The notes beneath the pieces are model-generated. The model worked only from the letters and a program-made list of their open reading frames with translations, did no database searches and was not told the origin of the DNA. A program made the translations under genes and the position numbers. Positions 43,741 to 54,984 of a DNA stretch of 64,000 bases are shown here, in pieces; position 1 is the first letter of the stretch, and every line of letters starts with the position of its first letter. This DNA comes from Toxorhynchites rutilus septentrionalis (taxonomy: Eukaryota > Arthropoda > Insecta > Diptera > Culicidae), in the NCBI RefSeq assembly GCF_029784135.1, contig NC_073745.1, positions 159,477,335 through 159,541,334 of the forward strand. Direction: 5' to 3'.

Positions 43741-44964
43741 CTCTTTCAAAGGAAATTAATTCAGACCAGTTACACACCCATATAAAAATTTAATACAATC
43801 GCAAAGGTGTAAACCAGTGGCATGTGAGTCGTATACTGTCCAGAGTATTAATGGAAATAGGAAGAAGAGATATCCATAGGATCACGAGGGATATACAAGA
43901 TTGTGTCAACTACCGCCTGCCATCTGTTCATTTTTATTACTAGGCTCATCTAGCAATTCAGCTGTAACAGAGCCGAATTTATCGTGTGTATTTTTCTCAT
44001 GTTGTTTATTACACAGTAGCCATATAGGTGTCAAAGTATTCCTATCTTAGTCGATTCATATTTTCATCTACTACACATTAGTCATTTAGGCGTTAGAGTA
44101 TTATTACTGTTCTATCGGTACACAATACATGTCGCATTTTTCGGCGTAAGAATATTTGTATTGTTCGAATGTTCACAGTTGGACACAGCGGGACTGTTGA
44201 TATGAGGTTTCCATTGTTGTGTTTAGAAATAGCACCAATTACCGATGCAGCAGATCGATCGTTTGTGGAGTGAGAGGCTGGGATCACCATTACATGATGA
44301 TTGATGCATGTACGTAGTAGCTAGAATAACACACAAAGATGGTCAGTCGAGGGCCCTGAGTTATAAGCTCATGATTGTTCGCTTGGTAGCGGACACGCAA
44401 CCAATTAGACTCCCTTCAACTAGCACGATCAAGACTTGTCACTTCAGAGGACCGAAACCGGTAAACAACTCCGACACCACCAACAGCGAGACGAATAGCC
44501 TGAAATTTGAGGCCTGTTCTAAGAAATGGGAGACGGACGAGCGGGTTTTACCCCAGTATATCACGCAGGACGACGGGATACAAGAAAAAGAACTCAGCAG
44601 TCGAGGCCCTTTGGTGCGGGAGTAACTGGCCAACCGGAAACAATGGAATACCAAATACCAATACTAAAGAAATACCACACCATTCCGTTGCAATGGGAGT
44701 TCAACAACCTTCTCACTTTTCTCAAGAGTATCTCAACCAGAAAATCATCGATATCCAGAACAAGCTGGTCTTGCTTTTATGGTGTTACTCTTAATTTTAT
44801 CCGAAAAATCACGATTTTTACTTCACTGTACTCGTATTTGCCAATTAACTTTCACTTTAATATTGACTCATTTCAATTTCTCTTGAAATAAGTCATTTGA
44901 AAAATAAAAAAAAAGTTTCGAACTGTATATATTCGAGTCAGACCTGTATTATGCATGACGCATG
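43741..44964. other. no recognised gene
   Basis: Three overlapping plus-strand frames at 44308-44891 are open in all three phases, which argues for low-stop composition rather than one gene. None resembles a family I know. Confidence 0.35.
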
Positions 44965-45029
44965 ACATACCTACGTTGAGACAACAAAAGTTTCGTTGGG
45001 ACTGTTAGTGCCATTGAATGAGAAGAAGA
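44965..45029 (+). mobile_element. SINE family 1 tail fragment
   Basis: CCTACGTTGAGACAACAAAA, GTTAGTGCCATTGAA and GAGAAGAAGAA match the 3' end of the copy at 9275. Confidence 0.75.
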
Positions 45030-45183
45030 ATGAATTGGTAACATTATTCGACCAAGGTTATTATGGATTTAACGAGCCCATGCGAAGGATGTGCCGTGTC
45101 TTCAACAGATACTACGATGTGTTTGACTTTAATGTTTCACTTTGTAGAAATAAGAGTTGTTTTCGCAGAGTTTTTAATTAATA

Positions 45184-45229
45184 AAGGGTGTGTCACATCA
45201 AATTGCATCACGGAAAAAACGCTGTAGAA
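45184..45229 (+). repeat. left 46-bp terminal inverted repeat of the DD37E element
   Basis: AAGGGTGTGTC...CGCTGTAGAA; pairs with 46395-46440, one mismatch (T versus C in the GCTGTAG/GCTGCAG segment). Confidence 0.95.
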
Positions 45230-45312
45230 CTTCGCCCAGAAGACCGATCCTTTTGAAAATTCTAGACAGTAAAATAAAAACTATTAAACAACTTTTGGCA
45301 TTTTCTTTTTAT

Positions 45313-46288
45313 TCATACTTCGAGCCCAAGCCCGTATGCTCGCACCTTCCTCTTTACCCCGTCCATAAGGTTCTGTACAACGTCAGGTTGTAGCTTTTTT
45401 TGAACAGAAATCCATTTTCTCTTGAAGTCCGCCTCCGATTTGACAACTTTTGGGTTCTTCCGGAGGTCCTGCTTCATAATCGCCCAATATTTCTCTATTG
45501 GGCGAAGCTCCGGCGCGTTGGGCGGGTTCATTTCCTTTGGCACGAAGGTGACCCCGTTGGCTTCGTACCACTCCAACACGTCCTTTGAATAGTGGCACGA
45601 AGCGAGATCCGGCCATAAGATGGTCGGGCACTCGTGCTGCTTCAATAGTGGTAGTAAGCGCTTCTGTAGGCACTCCTTAAGGTAAACCTGCCCGTTTACC
45701 GTGCCGGTCATCACGAAGGGGGCGCTCCGCTTTCCGCAAGAGCAGATCGCTTGCCACACCATGTACTTTTTGGCAAACTTGAATAGTTTCTGCTTGCGAA
45801 TCTCCTCCGGAACGCTGAATTTGTCCTTTTTTGACGTAGGTTTCGTCGTCCATTACCAGGCAATGCCACTTCGTCAGCATTTCGGTGTACAGCTTTCGGG
45901 CTCGCGTCTTCCCCACCATGTTTTGCCTTTCGTCGCGGTTAGGAGCCTTCAGAACCTTGTATGTACGCAGGCCCTCCCGCTGCTTGGTCCGCTGGACGAA
46001 AGAACTTGACAAATTCAGCTTATTGGCAACATCCCGGACCGAACTTCTCGGATCACGTCTAAACTGCTTAACTACGCGCTTGTGATCTTTTTCACTGACG
46101 GAGCATCAATTTTTGCCGTTCTTCACCTTCCGGTCGATGGTTAGGTTCTCGAAGTATCGTTTTAGTACTCTGCTGACCGTGGATTGGACGATTCCCAGCA
46201 TCTTACCGATGTCCCGATGTGGCAACTCCGGATTCTCGAAGTGAGTGCACAGGGTTAATTCACGACGCTCTTTTTCGTTCGACGACAT
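45313..46288 (-). pseudogene. DD37E transposase, frameshifted
   Basis: The transposase would bind the terminal repeats and move the element by cut and paste. The N-terminus starts with ATG at 46288 and has a helix-turn-helix (HRDIGKMLGIVQSTVSRVLKR) at about 46220-46155. A stop and shift follow at about 46106, and a second frame (46012 to about 45830) carries another DNA-binding segment and the first catalytic aspartate in VMDDETYVK (near 45852). A third frame (45762-45313) carries the second in LWPDLASCHY (near 45610) and the glutamate in PELRPIEKYWA (near 45490). Exactly 37 residues lie between the last two. At least two frameshifts disable this copy. Confidence 0.92.
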
Positions 46289-46394
46289 TTTTCCAAATTT
46301 ACGAAAAATTGACAGTGAAGCATGACCAACGTGATCTATACACTCTTATCTGATTATAAGCGAAAGCTGAAGATATAATTCCTAAAAATAAAAT

Positions 46395-46440
46395 TTCTGC
46401 AGCGTTTTTTCCGTGATGCAATTTGATGTGACACACCCTT
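46395..46440 (-). repeat. right 46-bp terminal inverted repeat of the DD37E element
   Basis: Complement of the left repeat, ending GACACACCCTT before TA. Confidence 0.95.
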
Positions 46441-46621
46441 TATATGTTGTGTTGTAATTTTCATGTCATTGGGATAACTATTGTATCTGTTGGCAAATGA
46501 ATAAATATAATAGATAAAGGTCCATGCCAAACGCAACTTGTAATATCACCGCCGAAGTAAAAAAAATAAATAAATATGGCACCAAGATTATGCTCTACAT
46601 TTAGTGTATAATTGTATAATT

Positions 46622-46699
46622 TTCCATCATGATAACGCTCGACCTCATGTTGCTATAACCGGTTCTGGACTATTTGGAAAGAGTGGATGGGATGGTGTG
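46622..46699 (+). pseudogene. mariner transposase scrap (HHDNARPH)
   Basis: Twenty-six codons translate to a segment starting FHHDNARPHVA and later KSGWD, which is the second catalytic motif of a mariner DD34D transposase. Nothing mariner-like follows the W-D pair. The sequence then passes to a fragment resembling the B-box area of SINE family 1 (TTCCATTCCCGTTCTGGCCGG, about 46718). It is a tiny relic, distinct from the copy at 10.4-11.0 kb, which is on the other strand. Confidence 0.8.
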
Positions 46700-46749
46700 C
46701 CTTAGGTGCTCTCGTGTTCCATTCCCGTTCTGGCCGGAGGATTGTTCTC

Positions 46750-49700
46750 AGTAAATTCGGAGAGAAAGTACGTTCATAGGTACAATTCCCTTGCTGAATG
46801 TGAAGTCGTCACTTTTCAATCCAGTCAAAATGATTGCCGAATCATTTTTCTCAACAAGGAACTTTTTTTTATTCCCTCACTGAGCGATTCTTTTGACTTT
46901 TATTGAATCCAGGACATGGCAGTTACCTTCATATTATCATCTGAAGTGTTTTGATTGCCCTTGAGGTCTCTTTAAATATTTCATATTAAAACGAATTTTT
47001 CGGAACTGTCGGATACATGTTTCGGTTTGCGTATAATTTGAACTATAATTGCCATAATTTTGAACTTAACATTTTATTTTGTATATGATTCTATTTCTAT
47101 AAGAGTTACAAATTGTGTGGTTCGGAAAATATCGCCCTGTGCTCAGACATCCATCAAACGTAGATGCCAATCATCTTGAGATTTATTCAGGTTCTGAAAA
47201 TAGATCATACAAACGGCCAAATGGTGAGTTTTTGAATGAAGTTATACATACAAATGTCCAGTCCGAATAGCAGAATTGAAAGTATTTATGATCAAACTCA
47301 ATTTAATATCGAAACTGATTTTTTTCAAAAAAGCAGATAGAAAAAATCTAAGGAAAACCATAGTAATAATAGCTTTAAACGTTAAAAAACACATGTGTGA
47401 AAAAGAATCCATGCTCTTCTTATAAAGATATACACGCCATAATAAGCGTGTTTCCAGTGAATCAGAGATCGCAAATTACGCTCAAATTATCACTGGCTAC
47501 AGCGTTTTCGACGAATGCTATCAACCATAATTTTATCCGAATTGGCTGGAAACCCGATATCAAATGGCCGAAATCCACTCAGACTCGTTCAACTGGAATG
47601 GATATGGCACTGAATGAAACGAGGAAAGCTTCTCAACGCCCATCGATTGCTGCTAACAGCGGAAACAGCAGAGCGAAGTAGAAAGTGTTTTAGCTGATTG
47701 TGAAGGCTTGTTTGGGCTTACAGATGACGGCAGCAAAAGCTGGTAAATGGTTTCGTTAATGAGATTCGACCAATGATATGTCTGGGGTAGAAGAATGCGG
47801 CCCCGAATGAAGCTAAGATTGCGAAAGATACCGAGAACATTTCAGAAATATCAAGCAGAAAGAGATGCGTCAGTCAACAGACCCTACTCACTGGCATATG
47901 AATGCTATTTGAAGTATCTTAAATAATTATATAAATAGACCGTTCGCTTGACTGAGATGACATTTAGTGATGCGATATTGCGATTCATTGAGATATTATT
48001 CCATTATTCTTCGAATTAATTCAAAATAAGTTGAACTGCTGAAAATTGTGAACACATGTCCCAAAAAAAAGGTTTGTTGTTTGCTACTGGTATTTTCAAT
48101 TTCTATCTGAATACATCATGATTACAATCATGGCATTAAAATTATTATGAATAACTACAAACAAACCTACGTTTTAGATGAATAATTTACTTCTCACTAA
48201 CTTCAGAAGATAAAATAGCAAAATGAATAAATCTGAATTTCAATCAATGTTTGAACAAATATATTGAGTTACCAAATGGATGTAATATCAACTACACTCC
48301 AACATTTTCAAACACCGATTTTTACCCCCTTTAACATAGAATGTAAGAAGGTAAGAAAGCTAGTAAATCAAAATCAACTTTGTACAATTGCCCACATCAA
48401 AATCGTTCAAGTAACACGTTCACACATATTCAATTTTTCTTCTTCTTTCCGTTGAGGTGAAAAAGTATCGAACACTCTCACCTTTTAAGATTTCGTGGGT
48501 GGTGGTTCGAAGATTTTGCGCGTTTGCAATAAGATCCAACGGATTGTGAGACATACATGTGACACGTATACCGCAGTTATTCTACCTACGCATCATCGAT
48601 GTCACCCTGAGCTTGATTCCATTCTTTCAGACATCGTAACGGATTTTTTCTCTCTCCACCGACAGCGGATCTGATCCTTGCGAATAAAAGGATAATCCAA
48701 TCAGACAAAGTAAGCAAATGGAACTTCACTTTGGTTGATGTCATATGACTGATTCGTAATGCTGTCTTTGATGTTTTCTGTAGACCGTTTTTTGTATTCA
48801 TGATTGGTTAAGGATGGCAACGTAAAACCGCTATGATTACCGTATCATATCTGTTACAATGAAAGTGGTCCCCCCAATATTTCAATTCCAAAATTATTGA
48901 GATGTATGGTATGTGATACAGGAAATACATATTTCCACAACGGTTGGATCTTATTTATTCACCAGACAAGTTAATATAATACGAATATTTTATTATCAAA
49001 TTCACATTTGTTCTTCTAACTCTCCGTTGAATAATATGACGTCCCTGTTCTGTTTTGAAAATCGGTGGAACGAGTTCTTTTCATAGAACACAGATTTCCT
49101 CAATACGACATGAGCCTTCTTCTGATGGAATAAGTTCTCTATCAGTTTCAAAAACCTATTCAGTGTATCGGCAAAGCCAACGGCGAACGGTGGACATTTA
49201 TATTTCGTTCCACTCAAAGAAAATTCCTCACTGAAGCTCTTAATACTGCTTGTTAGCTGTGTTTACTTTTCCTACGATCACTCCCCATAAGTTCTCGATT
49301 GGGTTTTGATTTTGATTAGTTCAGAATCTGTTCAATGAACCATTTAATGGCCGATCCTTGAATCCTCATACTGAGGGCACCAGTTTATGATGTGTTGCAC
49401 AGACTGGTGGACCCTAAACATCTCGCACTGAATTCGGAAATCACCCCTGCCTCCATCCATGCTGTAAGCGAACACAGCATGCCTAGTTCATAGTCTGTAA
49501 ACCACCCTCTGAGCATTTCAAAATGGACCTCCCCCCACCTTGATGTCGCGTATGCTGAATTCTCGGGTGTCGCGATGACCTGTGATGTGCTCTTCCATGC
49601 GCTTCTCCGTCCGAAGCTGCAAGATTATCCGCGTCTCGGATGTATTCAAGAGTGGGTCTAGTCGGTTTACGAACTCAGCGCTGGGCAAACGAAATGGTCG

Positions 49701-49800
49701 AATGAGATAGAATGAGAACTGGGCGGACTGATGAGTTTGGCGCAACGATGAATCCAGTTGCCGCTTCTGCTGAAAAGACATTGCATATGTGTCGATTACG
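46750..49800. other. no recognised gene or element
   Basis: Frames at 47397-47681, 49002-49217 and 49518-49781 are open but unassigned. I see no TIRs or repeats shared with the rest of the window. Confidence 0.35.
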
Positions 49801-49802
49801 AT

Positions 49803-50417
49803 TCAATGTATCACTGCCATTGACAGAAACCCCCGACCGGCAATTTTGTGGAGGGGGCGGTTAGCTTCACTCCCCTCCCCGAGTGATCCCACCCCGTTCG
49901 GTCCCACTGTCTTGTTTTGGAAGCCAATTGGAAGGTCGATGCCACTTTCTCTAAGTAAACATGGAATATCGTATACTTCAGGCTGTGAGTGTTCCGTGAC
50001 GGCCGTTGATAAGAATGGGGTAATCATCATTGATTTTGTCACAGTGCTGATTGAAGGATAACTTTCGGTTGATGGTGCCACCAAGGATCCTAATAACTTT
50101 TCACCGAGGATCCTAATAATGAAGCGTAATCGAGTGGAGTTCTTTCGACGTTTTGTGACGTTTGTTTGGATGAAACGTGGATCCATTACCACATTGATGA
50201 TGCCTATTGGATCAACTGCAGAGTGGCACTGAGGCATATTTCGAAGATTTAGATGTTCCGTACTACAGAAATGGAATCGAAATGTTAGAAACTCGCTATA
50301 CCAAGTGTATTGCCCTCGAAGGAAATTTTGTTGTGGAATAAATACAGCTTTGCCCGAAAAACGATTATTTTCATTAAAAATCCCTGGACTTTTCAGTCCA
50401 TGTAGTATATTCGACAC
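49803..50417 (-). CDS. unassigned open frame, 204 codons
   Basis: This is the longest minus-strand frame outside the LINEs that I cannot assign. It has mixed composition, some leucine- and isoleucine-rich stretches, and a G-P-N-G-V-G-S-L-G-E-G-S segment near the C-terminus. The overlapping plus strand is also partly open (49789-50061), so composition may explain part of its length. The minus-strand frame at 49518-49781 lies just downstream in another phase and could be its continuation after a frameshift. No motif, signal peptide or membrane segment is convincing. It may be chance, an old captured gene or a viral relic. Confidence 0.3.
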   Translation of the reverse strand: MSNILHGLKSPGIFNENNRFSGKAVFIPQQNFLRGQYTWYSEFLTFRFHFCSTEHLNLRNMPQCHSAVDPIGIINVVMDPRFIQTNVTKRRKNSTRLRFIIRILGEKLLGSLVAPSTESYPSISTVTKSMMITPFLSTAVTEHSQPEVYDIPCLLRESGIDLPIGFQNKTVGPNGVGSLGEGSEANRPLHKIAGRGFLSMAVIH

Positions 50418-51053
50418 AAAACACTATAAGAAAATATTCAGTTATTGGGTGCCTAAAATATGTTTTCGATCTGTTCGTCAAACCTGTCGGTTTATGATTA
50501 GGTTACCTTAAACATCTCAGTCGATTTTTTTCCACGTTCGATGTTTGACATTGTTTGCCACTGTTGATAATTGATGAGTGGCAAACAAAATAGTGTTTGT
50601 TCAAATTTAAAACCAAACTTTATCTGTCAAAGAGTATCAAATATTCGAGCATATTTTCAATTAGGCAATCTCAAATATATGTTTAAAAAGGATAAAATAA
50701 GTCTTTTAAATATCCATATCTATAATATAATAATGATATCCATAACAACTCGTCCAAGATTAAGATTGTCTTGAGAGTCTTTCCTTGTTGATCCATGCAA
50801 AACAATGGCGCTCAACTCCATTGCAATTCAGGAACAGCTTGAAAATTGTGACTCTTTCGCAATACATGACCGTAGTACCGAATGCTTCGTATACAGCCGA
50901 TACACAAGAACATCTTGTTAGAATGATGGATTGCTATCAAAGCAGACGAGAAGAATGTTCAGCCCAAAAATAGATGGACAGTGAAGCAGCCTAAAGAAGC
51001 TAAATTGACAAATGAGTGTTTTGCCGTTCATTTATTCTATTGTGGAATAAAAC
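50418..51053. other. no recognised feature
   Basis: AT-rich; nothing recurs elsewhere in the window. Confidence 0.4.
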
Positions 51054-52032
51054 TGTAAGGGGTTGTATCTATGACACGATCGCATATTTTCGACGTAGAA
51101 CTACACAATTATATTATGCAATCCACTTGTTTACCACTTCAAATATTATTTTAGAATGCATCGAAATTGTTGTAATAGATTTTTATTCGTTACAAACTAA
51201 TTTGATGAACGTTCTTTTACGTTTATTATGATGCCTAGGATTACCAAAATATGCGATCGGAAGAATTGTCAAACGATCATTGTATTTTACATTTCCCTCT
51301 GAAATTATTGTACATCTCTTGTTTATGAAGTTCTCGAACCGCTACAGTTCATTCATCTCTAGTGTATGAAATGACGATTTTCCCAGGCTTCTCACTTTAA
51401 AAGTACGTTTTAGGAGAACAGTGAGAAAAAATACCCCCGATTGCATGTTTTCCCCCAGGCACATTGATTTTGAAGTCCGTGTTACGGAAACACAGCTCGG
51501 TGGGAACAAAAATACTCCCAACTTGCATGTATATTTGCAAAGCGGATTTCCACAGGTACATCGATTTTGAAGTCTGTGTTGGGGAAACCGTAAATCGGGC
51601 CAATCAAAACATGGCAATTGGGGCGTTTAGACAACTCTTGACATTTTACAGTTTTTCAATTGTTCTTCTCATGGAAAATAACATTTTATAAATTGTGATA
51701 GACGCGTAGAAATATTTCCTGTCAATTGATGCAAACACCTTTCCGATCTGTTAAGAAATGTTCGAGTTATAAGCATTCGAAATACAGGTAGGGTTAGCAC
51801 ACAAATCGGCAGAACAAATGTATGGGAAAAAGGAAGTTCTTCCAGTTTTCATGAATTTAAACCGTTTGGAGATTAGCGAATTGTAATGTATGGCAAATCA
51901 AACAAATCCTAGAGAATTTCCGATTCGATTGGTAGGCAAATCATGAGAATTCGTTCACTTTATTTCATAAAAACGTGACCTGTTTTCTGATTTAGCACCC
52001 TTCCTGAAAGACGTAGTTCTACGCCAAAACAC
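51054..52032. mobile_element. GACGTAG-ended repeat element, copy 1 (979 bp)
   Basis: It is colinear with 61242-62366. The left end is TGTAAGGGGTTGTATCT followed by CGACGTAGAACTAC; the right end is AGACGTAGTTCTACGCCAAA. Between them are a minisatellite of three ~105-bp units and a conserved 250-bp right arm. No protein is encoded. Confidence 0.88.
51373..51600 (+). repeat. minisatellite of ~105-bp units, three units
   Basis: The unit has CAGGCACATTGATTTTGAAG, TCCGTGTT...GGAAACACAGCTC, AAAAATACYCCC and CTTGCATGT. The sister element at 61552-61915 has four units. Confidence 0.85.
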
Positions 52033-52639
52033 ATGCATAAACTTGTATATAATTCCTTCATATTCCCTTTAACTAAATATCGTAATTTTCATTAAATTCA
52101 TTAATTTAATACAAATCCAACGCTATTTACTTTTATTGGCAGCACTGAAAAAATCGACTTTGTTTACAAAATTTATCGAAATTTGCCGATGGGGGACTGA
52201 CAGAAATTTGGTCCGTAAAAGACTCCCTGATCTTATCTTAGACTGATCTTATCTTAGCTTAGAAGTATATCCTAAGGTGTGCCGATATGTCAAAACCACT
52301 CTGCAGCCATCTGGAAAGAATACTATGTTGGTAAACAAAACGCAATACACTTGTGAACGGTTTGTGAACTCTATCCAGCCCTACATTTCGTTTCGTGTTT
52401 TCTATAAGCAAAACATTTTCTTCGAATGTAGTCCAGTATCAGCTGAATGCCATCGAAATTATTTCGAAAATGCAGAAATTCAAACTATTGTGATCAGCAT
52501 TTCTTTTTAACGCTTCAGATAAACAATCCTCCTTTCGTTTTCTTCCGTAATGTCAAATGTCGTAATGTAAAAATTGGTGAATCGCAACGGGCTGTCGTTA
52601 GAAAGTACAGTATCTTGAGAAAGTTCTTCTGTTACTAAA
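52033..52639. other. no recognised feature
   Basis: A TGATCTTATCTTAG direct repeat (two copies, about 52230-52258) is the only structure seen. Confidence 0.4.
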
Positions 52640-53265
52640 AACGTGAGGATCAGTGGTTGATCACCCTGGCAGAGGAAGGGAGCGCAAAACGGATGCAGAA
52701 ATGGACACTAGAGTCAACCGCGAGATTCACGAAACCCTTCAGCTATTAGTCTCCGGGCAAAGTCAATAGCAAATTTATTCGGAAGCCGGATCCCGTATAT
52801 CGGCAAGGCAAACAAAGCCAAACGGTTTTAGTTTGCTAAGGAGCATGCTGATGAAACCTCAGAGTTCTGAAAAACGATTCTCTCAACGGACCAATCAGAA
52901 TTTGAGCTGTTTAGCCGGAAGCGACGGAGGTTTCAAGAGCGCCACATCCAAGGCGAGATGAAGGCGAAAGGTGATGCTCTGGTGGTGTTTTCCGTGGGGC
53001 GGAGAGGGAAGCAATAATGACGGCAGATTCCTATATAAACATCCGGTGGAAAAATCTGGAGGATTCGCTAAAAAAAAAGTTCGTATTTCAGCAGGACAAC
53101 GACCCGAAGCATCATTTCAAGAAGACCTAGGCTTTCTCCCGGTCTTATCGGAATAAACCACTGAAATGCTCTTCACAAAGCCCGGGCCTCTACACCATCG
53201 GGAATTTATGGGCGATTCTCGATGCCAAGGTTGACAAAACTACTTAATTTTGGTTAGTACTGATG
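52640..53265 (+). pseudogene. Tc1-like transposase relic (DD34E type)
   Basis: Several plus-strand frames add up to the C-terminal two thirds of a Tc1 transposase. The first catalytic motif is TILSTDQSEFELF (about 52870-52910; usually S-D-E-S-x-F), followed by an RRFQERHIQ-like segment. The second is FQQDNDPKH (about 53088-53114) with the aspartate kept. The third, near 53185-53210, reads G-L-Y-T-I-G-N-L-W where D-L-N-P-I-E-N-L-W is usual, so the glutamate is lost. A VRKRP-like DNA-binding part may begin the region. A similar coding-like piece with V-E-R-A-C-E-D-L-D-P-Y at 53507-53540 may be its C-terminal end or a separate scrap. No TIRs were found. Confidence 0.8.
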
Positions 53266-54216
53266 TGAGGACAATTGATCCTACTCACAAGATGCGGTAC
53301 GGAACTAGGACACAACTCTTATAGTCCTTACAAACATGAAAGGGGTTTATATTACTTTTTTCGTCGACCGGTCGGACACCGTCCAGTAGATGGGCAACAT
53401 TGAGCCCGAAACCGGTAGAACAAAAACGTAGTTTTAGCTCTTCTAATGCTTCTAATGCTTCTAATGACTAGTGTTACTAATCAAAACAACTATTATGAAA
53501 CCGTAGAGCGCGCCTGCGAAGATCTGGATCCATATAACAGATTCTGATGGAAAGCATGCCGAAGCGCCTTAGCAGGTTCTGAAGGCCAAAAGAACGACCA
53601 TTAATTAACAAAATGGTTTTCTTTTATTTTAGGTTATTTTTTCTGGAGACAAATTTCAGTGGGCACTTTTTTGTCACAATTTTTTTTATACAAATTGATT
53701 GGTACCCAGGATCGACAGAACGACACATAACATCATTTATTCTTCCTAAAAGGCTGTAAATGTGCTTGTGATAGTCACGTTCGAATGATACACCGCTGTG
53801 GAATGTAATCGTACAAAAAGATTTTTGTGATATACAACCTTAGCAAAAATATTGCTGACACTTCATAATGAGATTCCTAGGGTTCCGGCTGAAGCCATTT
53901 CACAACTATATCCTATATTCATTCCACAATTTCTGGGGTAATATATGGTTTGCATGTATAAATCCACGTCATCCATAAACAATGTATCGCGATCGAGCGG
54001 TTTGTTTCCAAAAAGATGACTAGTAAACCGTCTAATCTACCACAGACGAATCCTAATTTGAAACGTTTGAATTAAATAAAAGATCCAACATGCCAAAATT
54101 TACTAAATATCGTTGTGGCTCTTTGAGAACACGATAATCAATTGCGAACAAAACTATTGAACATTTGAACAAAGTTTTGTGTGCTACATATAAACACCTG
54201 TTTGTCCTGTGTTTGT
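53266..54216. other. mostly unrecognised
   Basis: Apart from the possible Tc1 C-terminal piece near 53507-53600 and a triplicated TTCTAATG at 53445-53467, nothing stands out. Confidence 0.35.
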
Positions 54217-54242
54217 ATACCGCAAGAATACTCTTGCGGTAT
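54217..54242. repeat. perfect 11-bp hairpin
   Basis: ATACCGCAAGA, a four-base ATAC loop and TCTTGCGGTAT form an uninterrupted stem. No T run follows, so it is not a terminator-like structure. Confidence 0.9.
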
Positions 54243-54289
54243 ATTGACAGTAGAAAAAAAAACAAAGGATAGGTTTTCCTATAAACCCA

Positions 54290-54545
54290 ACCTAATGTTG
54301 GCAAAAAATATGCATTTTCGTGTGCTGAAGAGGGTGAAATGAACAAATAAAAGCATCTTTTTCAAATGCTTTAAAATGTTTGTATGGATGGGAGCAGACA
54401 TCTCTTTCTCTCAGACTAAACGTCAGCTTGGGATTGTACCCAAACTTGGGAAGTTCAAACGACGTTAACGGGGATCGAACCATGGCCGGCTGGTATGCAA
54501 TGTTGTTTTACACGACCACGCTACCCACATAGCCATTGCTGTGCT
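54290..54545 (-). mobile_element. SINE family 2, minus strand, nearly full
   Basis: The reverse complement starts GCAATGGCTATGTGGGTAGC, has A-box-like GTAGCGTGGTCGTG and B-box GGTTCGATCCCC (about 54472-54483), and continues with GCTGACGTTTAGTCTGAGAG and TTTTATTTGTTCATTTC. It matches 37860-38080. Confidence 0.85.
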
Positions 54546-54984
54546 GTTGCATAAATTCGTGATAATATTACACCACATTATAAAATGAAGCTGGAAAGTG
54601 TTTTCTAAAGTAAAAAATATTCTTATCGGTCTGGGCCGTGTACGTGGCAAACTATGCGAAAAGCTTTAAAACGTACTTATTCGCAATGTGTCTCTTGTTT
54701 CGCACTCTCATATTGCTCTTATATTGCTATGTCATATATATCATACCAATGCTGTACCAGTATGTGAGAGTAGCACATTTTTTGTTATTTTTAGGTTCAT
54801 TTGATGTAATAACTTGAGATGCCAAAACATGTGCTAAAAATTAATTCAGGGTGTAGTAATGATTTAAATAAGCGGTATTTTTGTAGAGGCCCTCAAATTT
54901 CGTACCCAGCCTACCATCTGCTAGTGATTATCCGTTAAAATGCCGTTATTGTACGCGATTCCTGCAAAAATGAAAAATGAAAGT
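54546..54984. other. no recognised feature
   Basis: Unassigned, AT-rich. Confidence 0.4.

Larger units (their letters stand above)
45184..46440 (-). mobile_element. Tc1/mariner transposon of DD37E type (ITmD37E-like)
   Basis: The 1257-bp element is flanked by TA (45182-45183, 46441-46442). Its 46-bp terminal repeats start AAGGGTGTGTCACATCAAAT and differ at one position. It contains one transposase gene on the minus strand. The spacing of 37 residues between the last two catalytic acids identifies the DD37E group known from mosquitoes. The near identity of the repeats points to fairly recent insertion, although the gene is frameshifted. Confidence 0.95.

Noticed and set aside
44308..44891. 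host gene in three overlapping plus-strand frames
   Set aside because: All three phases are open at once and no motif is recognisable.
54465..54545. tRNA gene on the minus strand
   Set aside because: It belongs to SINE family 2, with a matching body copy at 37860.
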